Below are positions 16,737 through 24,609 of a DNA stretch of 64,000 bases, one piece after another. The position numbers were made by a program, and so were the translations under genes. The stretch comes from Acidocella sp. (GTDB lineage: Bacteria; Pseudomonadota; Alphaproteobacteria; Acetobacterales; Acetobacteraceae), in NCBI GenBank assembly GCA_027308685.1, contig DAIDEE010000007.1, positions 62,001 through 126,000 on the forward strand, in the 5' to 3' direction. The notes under the pieces are model-generated. The model worked only from the letters and a program-made list of their open reading frames with translations, did no database searches and was not told the DNA's origin. Within the stretch, counting starts at the first letter, position 1. Each line of letters begins with the position of its first letter.

Positions 16737-16738
16737 AG

Positions 16739-17056
16739 TCAGTCTTCCCTGTTACCCGTTTTCACCCCGGTCGCGCGAACCAAATTGCGCAACCCAGCCG
16801 CCATACCTACCGGCACCATCAGGACCATCAACCACGGTTTGGTATGAAAAAGCCGGTCCAGGCCCCACCCAATCACCACGGCGATGACCATTGCGGCCAC
16901 CAGTTCAACCCCCAGACGCATGGCGAGATTGATTGCCTTTTGCGCAGCACCGGCACCAGATTGTGCCTCGTTCGCCTTTGGCCGAGTCAATCTCGCTTTG
17001 TCTTGCGCTGCCGCCAGACGTTGCTCGAATGTGTCTTTGTCTCGACTTTCGTTCAT
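16739..17056 (-). CDS. atpI: ATP synthase-associated protein AtpI (AtpZ/AtpI family)
   Basis: A 105-residue protein with a charged N-terminus (residues 1-40) and two membrane helices (about 48-67 and 74-92, the second containing PWLMVLMVPVGMAAGLRNLVR). It opens the F0 operon and probably helps assemble the c ring or supply Mg2+. The start is taken at MNESRDKD (17056). An in-frame start at 17131 would add 25 residues with no family resemblance. Confidence 0.85.
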   Translation of the reverse strand: MNESRDKDTFEQRLAAAQDKARLTRPKANEAQSGAGAAQKAINLAMRLGVELVAAMVIAVVIGWGLDRLFHTKPWLMVLMVPVGMAAGLRNLVRATGVKTGNRED

Positions 17057-17170
17057 GCACCTGTTTTCAGCGCCCTTGTAACAGACGCTGGTAATTGAGG
17101 GGTTGCTACCCATACCCCCCACCTGTGTCAAGAATGCCAGAAGATATAAAGCGATACTTAGGAATAATCC

Positions 17171-20100
17171 TTATTCGGCAGCCATCGCGTGGCCTGCCGG
17201 CTCCACCATATCAACCGCTCTTGCCAGGTCGACTGACAGGAGCCGGGATATTCCGCGTTCTTGCATGGTCACGCCGTAGAGCCGGTCCATGCGGGCCATT
17301 GTCAGATGATGGTGGGTAACGACCAGGAACCGCGTGCCGGTTTCGCGCACCATATCCTCGAGCAAGGTGCAGAACCGTTCCACGTTAGCATCATCGAGCG
17401 GCGCGTCCACCTCATCCAGCACTGAAATAGGGGCTGGATTGCACTTAAAGACCGCGAATATCAACGAAAGAGCCGTGAGTGCCTGCTCACCACCCGATAA
17501 CAAGGACAGTGTTGCGAGCTTTTTACCTGGCGGTTGGGCGTAGATTTCCAGGCCAGCCTCCAGCGGGTCGTCCGAGCCAACCAGCGCTAAATGGGCCTTG
17601 CCGCCCCCGAACATCCGCGAGAATAAAGTCTGGAAGTGCTTATCGACTTCGGTGAACACTGCCGAGAGCCGTTCCCGGCCCTCTCGGTTGAGGTGACCGA
17701 TGGACCCACGCAGCTTGGCAATGGCCGAGGTTATTTCGTCGCGTTCACGCTCAATGGTCGCAATGGCGGCCTCAGCTTCCTCGGCTTCGATGTCGGCCCG
17801 TAGATTGACCGGGCCCATTTCCTCACGTTCGCGGGTCAGCCGCTCCCAGCGTTTGCGGGCCTTGTCCTCGGCGTCCGGCGTAAGGTCAGCCGGAGGATCA
17901 GGCAGTGCCGGCGTTGCGCCCAATCGTTCCAAAATCCGCTCAGCTACCGTGCCCCAGGCATGTTTGGCGGCGGTAATATTACCTTCCTCGCGGGCCCGGG
18001 CTTCACGGGCATTGCTCAGGGCCGTCTCCGCCACGCGCACCTGGCGGGCGGCATTATCAGCGTTGGTTTGCGCCACATGCAAGGCTTCAGCAGCACGTCG
18101 GTGGTTGGCTTCGGCGGCACCAAGCGCGTCCAAAGCGTCGCGGCGCGCTGCCGCAGCAACGGCGGGGGCGTCGGTGAGGGCGGCGGCGGTAAGTTCAGCT
18201 TCGGCGCGCCGGGCGGTAAGGTCTGTCAGGCGGTCGGTGGCGTCACGTGCCCGTTCAACCCAATCCCCGCGCTCCCGATCCAGAATCTCTAACCGCTTCG
18301 TTCTCGCAGCGTCTGCAGACCGTAGCGCTTCTAGTTCACGGCGGGCTGCTGACTCCGCCTGCCGTGCTGTGGTCAAAGCTGATCTCGCGGCCTCTACGAC
18401 AGCACGCGCATTACTAATGTCGGGCAGCTTGGCCGCTTTAGATTGAATATCGGTTAAAATCGCCTGCAACTCAGCAGCCTCGGCGGAGGATTGATCATAT
18501 TGAGCCTTGACCGTGGCGAGTTTGGCGCTGGCACGTTCGGCCTCTGCAACCAAACGTACGGCTTCGCTGCGTGCACGGTCGAATCGTTGTTCGGCAGTTC
18601 GTCTGGCTTCGCGTGCCGCTTGTTCGGCGGTGCGGGCGTTACGTTCCGCCAACTCGGCCTGACTACGTGCTGCCCGGCCGGTCTCAGCGGCGGTTCGGGT
18701 GATGGCTCGTTCTGATTCCAGAGCATTGAGACGGTTGCGTTGGGCTAGCCGAACCGCCGCTTCGGAAGTTGCACCGGGGCGGATGGTGTAACCATCCCAG
18801 CGCCAGACCGCACCCTCGCGTGATACCAGGATTTGACCGGCGGTCAGATTTCCTTGGTGGATATCGCCGTCAGCACCTTCGGGCAGCAACAGAATATGCG
18901 AAAGGGCGCGGGTGAGGGCGGCGGGTCCGGTTACCAGATTTGCAAATGATTTCAGTGGGACCACAGTGAGTTCGAGCGGCGGCAATTGGCGCCAGTGCCG
19001 CGCCGCTGCCGGCTCCGCCGACGCCGATAATTCCTCCCGTAGAGCCGCACCCAAAGCCACTTCGAGGCCGGGTGGCACTGCAATGGAATCAAGAATAGGC
19101 GTGCCCTCCCGGCCAAATTTTTGCGCCAAAAGCGCTGCAAGGGCATCGTACTCAGTGGTAATTTTTGTAGCAGCTGAGTCGGCAGCGGCGGCTTCGGTCC
19201 GAGCGGCGGCAAGCGCCGTTTCGGCGCGGGCACGCTCCGCTTCCGCGACCGTGACAGCTTCCCGTGCTGCTAATAAAGCGGCCTCTGCGGCGGTGCGTTC
19301 AGCTTCAGCCGCCGCCACGCGCTCAGCGGGAATTAAGCTAGCAGACAGCCGGTTAAATTCGGATTCGATCTCGGCAAGGCGGCTGGCGGCCCGTTTTGAT
19401 CGTGACTCGGCTTCGCCTAATGCCCGCCGGGCGGCTTCGGATTCGGCTGCGATTCGCGCGGCATCCTCAGTTGCGCGATTTGCAGCGACTTCCGCCTCGC
19501 GCATCGCTTCCAACGCAGCGTCCTCGGCCTGGCCGGCAGCTTCCAGCAGCGCCGGTGCTGAGACCAGTTCGTTGAGCAGCCGTGTTTGTTCTTCGTCCAG
19601 CCGGTTCTGTGCTGTCTCCGCATCGGCGGCGAGCTTGCTGGCATGGGCATGGTCACGCGCCAGAGTGTCCACCCGCATCCGTGCTTCAGTGAGGCTGGCG
19701 CGGGCACGAGTCTCGGCTTCGGCGGATTGCTCCTGCGCAATCCGCGCCCGTTCCAGCAAGGTCCGGGCTTCGGCTTCGGTACTACGTAATTGCGGCAGTA
19801 ATGCCTCGGTCTCAGCGGCATAGGTGGCAGCCTCAGTGCTGGCAATTGTGGCTTCAGTCACTTTGGCGTCGGCGAGGTTAAATGCCGCCTGGGCTGCCTT
19901 TTGCGCGGCCTGTGCCACAGCGCGTTGGATCGCCAAAAGTTCGGCCTCGGCAGCGCGGATGGCGCCGGATAGATTACGATACCGGCTCGCTTGCCGCGAT
20001 TGTTTCTTCAACTCAGCCAAGCGCGACTCGATCTGCCCTTTCAAATCCTCAGCACGGGAGAGGTTTTGCTCGGCAGCTTTGAGTTTTAACTCTGCCTCAT

Positions 20101-20638
20101 GCCGGCGGGCATGTAATCCGGTAATACCGGCGGCCTCTTCGAGTAGTGCGCGGCGCTCGTCAGGGCGAGCGTTAACCAGCGCACCAACTCGGCCCTGGCT
20201 GACCATGGCCGAAGCCCTGGAGCCGGAAGCTAGGTCCGCAAACAATGTTTGAACGTCGCGCGCCCGCGCTTCCTTACCGTTGACGCGGTACGAGCTACCC
20301 GACCCACGCTCGATTTTTCGGGAAATTTCCAGGTCGGCCGCCTCGTGGAAGGGCGGTGGCGCGAGGCCGGAGGTTTCCTCCAACGTAAGAGTGACCTCCG
20401 CGAGGTTGCGGGACGCACGCCCCGCAGTTCCGGCGAAAATAACATCTTCCATTTCGCCACCGCGCATGTTGCGCGCGTTGGCCTCTCCCATGGCCCAACG
20501 CAATGCCTCAATCACGTTGGATTTACCGCACCCGTTCGGCCCGACCACGCCAGTCAGGCCAGGCAAAATTTCCACTGTGGTTGCATCAGCGAAACTCTTG
20601 AACCCAGCAATGCGCAGGCGGGCAAAACGAGCGGGCAT
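17171..20638 (-). CDS. smc: Chromosome segregation ATPase SMC
   Basis: A 1155-residue SMC protein. The N-terminal head has Walker A (VGPNGCGKSNV) and the C-terminal head has the ABC signature (LSLLSGGEQALTALSL) and Walker B (ISVLDEVDAPLDD). Between them lie long Ala/Glu/Arg-rich coiled coils (roughly residues 165-480 and 640-970) around a hinge at about 490-620. The dimer entraps and organises chromosomal DNA with ScpA/ScpB, which are not in this window. The gene starts 2 bp after the DsbA-family gene. Its extreme Ala content creates long meaningless open frames on the opposite strand. Confidence 0.97.
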   Translation of the reverse strand: MPARFARLRIAGFKSFADATTVEILPGLTGVVGPNGCGKSNVIEALRWAMGEANARNMRGGEMEDVIFAGTAGRASRNLAEVTLTLEETSGLAPPPFHEAADLEISRKIERGSGSSYRVNGKEARARDVQTLFADLASGSRASAMVSQGRVGALVNARPDERRALLEEAAGITGLHARRHEAELKLKAAEQNLSRAEDLKGQIESRLAELKKQSRQASRYRNLSGAIRAAEAELLAIQRAVAQAAQKAAQAAFNLADAKVTEATIASTEAATYAAETEALLPQLRSTEAEARTLLERARIAQEQSAEAETRARASLTEARMRVDTLARDHAHASKLAADAETAQNRLDEEQTRLLNELVSAPALLEAAGQAEDAALEAMREAEVAANRATEDAARIAAESEAARRALGEAESRSKRAASRLAEIESEFNRLSASLIPAERVAAAEAERTAAEAALLAAREAVTVAEAERARAETALAAARTEAAAADSAATKITTEYDALAALLAQKFGREGTPILDSIAVPPGLEVALGAALREELSASAEPAAARHWRQLPPLELTVVPLKSFANLVTGPAALTRALSHILLLPEGADGDIHQGNLTAGQILVSREGAVWRWDGYTIRPGATSEAAVRLAQRNRLNALESERAITRTAAETGRAARSQAELAERNARTAEQAAREARRTAEQRFDRARSEAVRLVAEAERASAKLATVKAQYDQSSAEAAELQAILTDIQSKAAKLPDISNARAVVEAARSALTTARQAESAARRELEALRSADAARTKRLEILDRERGDWVERARDATDRLTDLTARRAEAELTAAALTDAPAVAAAARRDALDALGAAEANHRRAAEALHVAQTNADNAARQVRVAETALSNAREARAREEGNITAAKHAWGTVAERILERLGATPALPDPPADLTPDAEDKARKRWERLTREREEMGPVNLRADIEAEEAEAAIATIERERDEITSAIAKLRGSIGHLNREGRERLSAVFTEVDKHFQTLFSRMFGGGKAHLALVGSDDPLEAGLEIYAQPPGKKLATLSLLSGGEQALTALSLIFAVFKCNPAPISVLDEVDAPLDDANVERFCTLLEDMVRETGTRFLVVTHHHLTMARMDRLYGVTMQERGISRLLSVDLARAVDMVEPAGHAMAAE

Positions 20639-20640
20639 GA

Positions 20641-21252
20641 TTATCCTTTCGCGGCAGCGGCAACCGTTGAGACAAACTCATCATACTCCATGGCACCGGT
20701 ATGAAGCGTGCCGTTAATGAGGAAGCTGGGCGTCGCGTTAATGTGGTACATTTTCTCGGCTTCCTGCTGCCCTTGCAGGATGAAGCTTTTCAGTTTGTCG
20801 TCGGCTAGAGCGGCGTCGAAAATAGCTTGGTCCATTCCCGCCAGCGCTGCGTATTTATAGATTGCTTTTTTGTAGTCGATGCCGGGGGTAAAGGCCCAGT
20901 CGCTCTGGCTGGCAAAAAGTGTCTCGATAAATGGGTAATATTCCTCGGCTGGCAGGTAGCGGGAAACCTGGGCCGCCATCAGCGCCACCCCATCCAGGGG
21001 GAAGTCCTTATAGATGATTTGAAGTTTACCGGTATCGACCAAGTCGGGCTTAACTTTGGGCATGACCGTCGTGCCGAAATAAGCGCAATGGGTGCAGGTG
21101 AGTGAAAAATACTCAATAGCCGTCACAGGCGCCTTGGGCGAACCGACTGAGCGCTGACTAAATGGATCAACAGCAGTTCCGGCAGCAAAAGCTGACGGCG
21201 ATAAAACGGAAGCACCCACAAGGGATAGTATTGAACGGCGAGATATCTGCAT
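20641..21252 (-). CDS. DsbA-family thiol-disulfide oxidoreductase, exported
   Basis: A 203-residue thioredoxin-fold protein with a signal peptide (SRRSILSLVGASVLSPSAFA, twin-arginine-like) and the redox motif Cys53-Thr-His-Cys56 in YFSLTCTHCAYF. The long helical insertion and the C-terminal cis-Pro region (HINATPSFLINGTLHTGAM) match the Thioredoxin_4/DsbA group. It oxidises or isomerises disulfides in periplasmic proteins. The start at 21252 has AGAGGA about 7 bases upstream; the in-frame start at 21333 adds 27 unrelated residues. Lying between dciA and smc is a conserved alphaproteobacterial arrangement. Confidence 0.9.
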   Translation of the reverse strand: MQISRRSILSLVGASVLSPSAFAAGTAVDPFSQRSVGSPKAPVTAIEYFSLTCTHCAYFGTTVMPKVKPDLVDTGKLQIIYKDFPLDGVALMAAQVSRYLPAEEYYPFIETLFASQSDWAFTPGIDYKKAIYKYAALAGMDQAIFDAALADDKLKSFILQGQQEAEKMYHINATPSFLINGTLHTGAMEYDEFVSTVAAAAKG

Positions 21253-21307
21253 AATTTCCTCTATATGTAGTTTAGTCAAAAATCGGGGGAAGAGTCGAAT
21301 CGTAAGT

Positions 21308-21775
21308 TCAGCCCTTTCGGGTGATGCCCTCATATAATTTTGCCAGAGCCTCGCCCAAAGGGCCGTCGGGCAGGTTTTGGGGCGGGGTTAGGGCGATGTT
21401 CGAGGGCTTTTTGGCGGCGGCGGCGCGGGTGCCCGGGGTTTGCTGCACAAAGCGCAGGCGTTCCACCATCTTCTGGCCAACCCCAAGGTTCAATCGGCTG
21501 ATCAGGGCCGCTCCGCCATACTGCAACTCCATTGCCACCGGTCCGCTGCAAGCCAGGGTGAGCGTACCCCCGGCAAATTTTAGGGGGGTAGCGCGGGCGC
21601 AAAATTCCGGGCCGGCGAGACTATCCCAATCAGCCAGCAACTGCGCCGCCGCTGGGGCGCGTTTGCGAAAGGCCGGACGGACGATGGGCGCAATGAGGGC
21701 GGCAATACCGCGTGCCGCAAAGTTGCGCGGCGGCGGCTCCAGGGGCACATCCTGTTTGCGTGACGCTTTTACCAT
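21308..21775 (-). CDS. dciA: DciA-like protein (DUF721)
   Basis: A roughly 155-residue protein whose first half carries the DUF721 core: LADWDSLAGPEFCARATPLKF, then GGTLTLACSGPVAMELQYGG. DciA-type proteins load or recruit the replicative helicase DnaB in bacteria that lack DnaC. The C-terminal part is Ala/Pro-rich and probably disordered. The start is uncertain: the ATG at 21775 would overlap the divergent mutY start by 16 bp, while a GTG at 21748 would not. It precedes the DsbA-like gene and smc on the same strand. Confidence 0.78.
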   Translation of the reverse strand: MVKASRKQDVPLEPPPRNFAARGIAALIAPIVRPAFRKRAPAAAQLLADWDSLAGPEFCARATPLKFAGGTLTLACSGPVAMELQYGGAALISRLNLGVGQKMVERLRFVQQTPGTRAAAAKKPSNIALTPPQNLPDGPLGEALAKLYEGITRKG

Positions 21776-22767
21776 CCGCCAAAAAACTCCTGTCCTGGTA
21801 TGCCAGCCACCGGCGGCACTTGCCCTGGCGTTCTGCGCCCGGCGCGACAGCAAATCCATATCATGTCTGGCTCTCCGAGATCATGTTGCAGCAAACCGTG
21901 GTTGCCACCGTAATTCCCTATTACGCCAAATTTCTGGCGGCGTATCCGGCGATTGCTGATTTAGCCGCCGCCCCGGTGGATGAGGTGCTGGGGATGTGGG
22001 CAGGGCTTGGTTACTACGCCCGCGCCCGCAACCTGCATGCCTGCGCCAAGCAAGTGGCAGCATTAGGCGGCTTTCCTGACACTATTGAAGGCTTACGGGC
22101 GTTGCCTGGCATTGGCCCTTATACCGCCAACGCCATCGGTGCCATTGCTTTCAACCTGCCAGTGTTGCCGGTGGATGGTAATATTGAACGTGTCGCGGCA
22201 CGGATATTCGCCATTACCGCGCCGATTCCTGCTGCCAAGCCCGTTATTGCTCAGGCGGCGGCGCGGTTCATACAAGATAAAGCCGCGCGTAAGGCCCCGG
22301 GTGATTTCGCCCAGGCATTGTTTGACCTAGGCGCAACGATCTGCACGCCGCGCAGTCCTTCGTGCATAAATTGCGCGTGGCGTGCCGCCTGCCAGGCATA
22401 TGCGCAAGGCATTGCCGCCACTTTGCCTGCCCGCACCAAAAAACCCGCGCGTCCGCGCCGTGAGGGGGCGGCCTACGTATTGCTGGACAGAACAGGTAAC
22501 GTGTTGCTGATCCGCCGGCCGCCCTCCGGCTTGCTTGGCGGTATGCTGGCCCTACCCGAGTCGCCCCCGGTTGCCGCGGCATGGCGCGACGCCGGGGAGA
22601 TACAGCATATATTCACCCATTTTGCCCTGACCCTGCGGGTAAAACTGGCGGTGGTGGCGAAATTACCGCCGGGCGCATTTGCGGCACCCGCCAGAACCGC
22701 GCCATTACCTTCAGTGATGCGCAAGGCGCTTGACGCTGCGCTGAACTCAATTGACGATTGCGTATGA
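21760..22767 (+). CDS. mutY: A/G-specific adenine DNA glycosylase MutY
   Basis: A roughly 335-residue DNA repair enzyme that removes adenine mispaired with 8-oxoguanine. Visible are LSWYASHRRHLPWR, the catalytic Glu in SEIMLQQT, the helix-hairpin-helix GIGPYTANAIG, the catalytic Asp in VLPVDGNIERV, and a perfect 4Fe-4S spacing C-x6-C-x2-C-x5-C (from CTPRSPSC to WRAAC). The C-terminal third is the NUDIX-like 8-oxoG recognition domain. The most plausible start is GTG at 21760, since the conserved N-terminus begins right after it; no ATG is suitably placed. The stop overlaps the next ATG (ATGA). Confidence 0.93.
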   Translation: MTLLPSAKKLLSWYASHRRHLPWRSAPGATANPYHVWLSEIMLQQTVVATVIPYYAKFLAAYPAIADLAAAPVDEVLGMWAGLGYYARARNLHACAKQVAALGGFPDTIEGLRALPGIGPYTANAIGAIAFNLPVLPVDGNIERVAARIFAITAPIPAAKPVIAQAAARFIQDKAARKAPGDFAQALFDLGATICTPRSPSCINCAWRAACQAYAQGIAATLPARTKKPARPRREGAAYVLLDRTGNVLLIRRPPSGLLGGMLALPESPPVAAAWRDAGEIQHIFTHFALTLRVKLAVVAKLPPGAFAAPARTAPLPSVMRKALDAALNSIDDCV

Positions 22768-23786
22768 CAGAATTTTCCCCGCACGACGGTTTGCTTGCCA
22801 TCGACACCCATGTGGACATCCCCTGGCCCAACGGCCCCAGCCCGTTTGAGGATGGCCCGCGCTGCGTGGATTTGCCCAAGCTGAAAGCCGGCAATATCGC
22901 CGCCGTATGTTTTGCCGCCTATATTCCGCAAGGACCGCGTGACGCCGGCGGGCATGAACAAGCGGCGTTGCGCGTGCGGGCGATGCTGGATGCCATCGCA
23001 GCGATTGCCCCTGAGGATGGCGCCGGTGGCGTGCTGACCAGCACGGCGGGTGCTATCGAGGCAGCTTTTGCGGCGGGTAAAATTGGCGTCATCCCCGCCA
23101 TTGAAAACGGCTACGCGATGGGCGAGGATTTGGCCGCCCTGGATGAGTTTGCAGCCCGTGGCGTGCGCTACATGACACTCACGCACAACGGCCATAACGC
23201 CCTGGCCGATGCCGCCATTCCGCTGGCCAGCTTAGGCAACGCCGCTACCGAGCATGGAGGGCTTTCAGAACTTGGCCGCGCGGCGGTGGCACGGATGAAC
23301 CAGTTGGGCATTTTGGTGGATATCTCGCACGCCGCCAAATCCACCATGCTGCAGGCGGCAGCACTCTCGCGCACGCCAATTCTGGCCACCCATTCCTGCA
23401 TCCGCTCACTTTGTGACCACCCCCGCAACCTTGATGATGAGCAATTGGAAGTGCTGGGTGCCACCGGCGGGCTGGTACAGATCACCATCGTCTCAAATTT
23501 TTTGCGCCCCAAAGCCCGCGCCAGTGATTTAACGGTGGCCGATATTGCCGACCATGTGGATTACGCCGTGAAAAAAATCGGCATCGACCATGTTGGTATT
23601 GGCACGGACTTCGACGGCGGCGGCGGCGTGCGGGGCTTCATGAACGCCGCGCAGGCGCCGAATTTAACCAAGGAATTGTTCAAGCGCGGGTACAGCCGGG
23701 AGGCTTTGGGCAAAATTTGGGGCGGCAATTTTTTGCGGTTGTTACGGGCAGCGGAGCGAGTTGCCCATGTTGCCCAAGCTGTATAA
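22764..23786 (+). CDS. Membrane dipeptidase family (M19) peptidase
   Basis: A 340-residue zinc dipeptidase of the renal dipeptidase family. Metal and substrate motifs are IDTHVDIPW (H-x-D), the bridging Glu in IPAIENGYAMG, THNGHN, VDISHAAKSTMLQAA, ILATHSCIRSL, and IDHVGIGTDFDGGGG. It cleaves dipeptides, including D-amino-acid-containing or beta-lactam-like ones. No signal peptide is visible, so it is probably cytoplasmic. The ATG at 22764 overlaps the mutY stop (ATGA), indicating coupling to mutY; a TTG two codons upstream is less likely. Confidence 0.93.
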   Translation: MTEFSPHDGLLAIDTHVDIPWPNGPSPFEDGPRCVDLPKLKAGNIAAVCFAAYIPQGPRDAGGHEQAALRVRAMLDAIAAIAPEDGAGGVLTSTAGAIEAAFAAGKIGVIPAIENGYAMGEDLAALDEFAARGVRYMTLTHNGHNALADAAIPLASLGNAATEHGGLSELGRAAVARMNQLGILVDISHAAKSTMLQAAALSRTPILATHSCIRSLCDHPRNLDDEQLEVLGATGGLVQITIVSNFLRPKARASDLTVADIADHVDYAVKKIGIDHVGIGTDFDGGGGVRGFMNAAQAPNLTKELFKRGYSREALGKIWGGNFLRLLRAAERVAHVAQAV

Positions 23787-23831
23787 TGCGATGTTATCAG
23801 CCAATATGAAACAAATATCGAAAGACCTTAC

Positions 23832-24608
23832 ATGACCTCGAATTTTGATAATGCGGCGTCGCTTTACCTTGATTTACTAAAAAAATCCTTGACCATGACG
23901 CTTTATAGCGATGAGCCAGACACGGACGACAAAAACCAAGGCCGTTTTTTACAGGATTTCATTCAGCATTACATCAAGGGGGCGGCTGTTTCGATGTTGC
24001 CGTTGGCGCGGTTTGAAAATCTTCAAGCCTGTATTGCCGATGTGTTGGAGACCAAAGTGCCGGGTGACTTTATTGAGACTGGCGTTTGGCGGGGTGGCGC
24101 GACAATTTTCATGCGGGCGATGCTAAAAGCCTATGGAATAAATGACCGGACTGTATGGGTTGCTGATTCTTTTGAAGGCTTGCCTGAGCCTGACGCTGAG
24201 AAGTTTCCGGTTGAATTTAAAGCCCACCAAAGCGCTGTTATGACAAAGGTTCATAAACATTTTGCCTCGGGTATTGATGAGGTGAAGTTGAATTTCCAAG
24301 CCTATGGCATGTTGGACGAACAAGTAAAATTCCTCAAGGGGTGGTTTAAGGATACTTTGCCGGCGGCGCCTATCGAGCGTTTGGCGATTATGCGCCTGGA
24401 TGGTGATTATTATGAGTCAACCATGGATGGGTTGAAGAATCTCTATTCCAAGTTATCGGTTGGTGGTTATGCCATAATTGACGATTACGGCGAGGATATG
24501 TGGACTTATTGCCGTAAGGCCGTTGATGATTTCCGGCGGGAAAACGGCATTACAGAGCCGTTGATCACGGTTGATTCCAAATGTTCATATTGGAAAAAAG
24601 CTGGGTGA
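23832..24608 (+). CDS. TylF/macrocin O-methyltransferase-like protein
   Basis: A 258-residue SAM-dependent O-methyltransferase of the TylF group. Characteristic blocks are GDFIETGVWRGGATIFMRA (SAM loop), VWVADSFEGLPEPD, RLDGDYYESTMDGLKNLY with the metal-binding acidic residues, and GGYAIIDDYGEDMW. Relatives methylate sugar hydroxyls in macrolides and in bacterial surface glycans. It meets the AT-rich glycan-type unit tail to tail (1 bp gap), so a sugar O-methylation role is plausible but inferred. Confidence 0.85.
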   Translation: MTSNFDNAASLYLDLLKKSLTMTLYSDEPDTDDKNQGRFLQDFIQHYIKGAAVSMLPLARFENLQACIADVLETKVPGDFIETGVWRGGATIFMRAMLKAYGINDRTVWVADSFEGLPEPDAEKFPVEFKAHQSAVMTKVHKHFASGIDEVKLNFQAYGMLDEQVKFLKGWFKDTLPAAPIERLAIMRLDGDYYESTMDGLKNLYSKLSVGGYAIIDDYGEDMWTYCRKAVDDFRRENGITEPLITVDSKCSYWKKAG

Positions 24609-24609
24609 T

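Noticed and set aside
17700-19823. Two long open frames on the plus strand opposite smc (17700-18446 and 18912-19823)
   Set aside because: They are Ser/Arg/Ala-rich shadows of the Ala-rich smc coiled coils, with no ribosome sites or family motifs.
22473-23195. A 240-codon minus-strand frame opposite mutY and the dipeptidase
   Set aside because: Both real genes on the other strand have full family motifs; the antisense frame has none.
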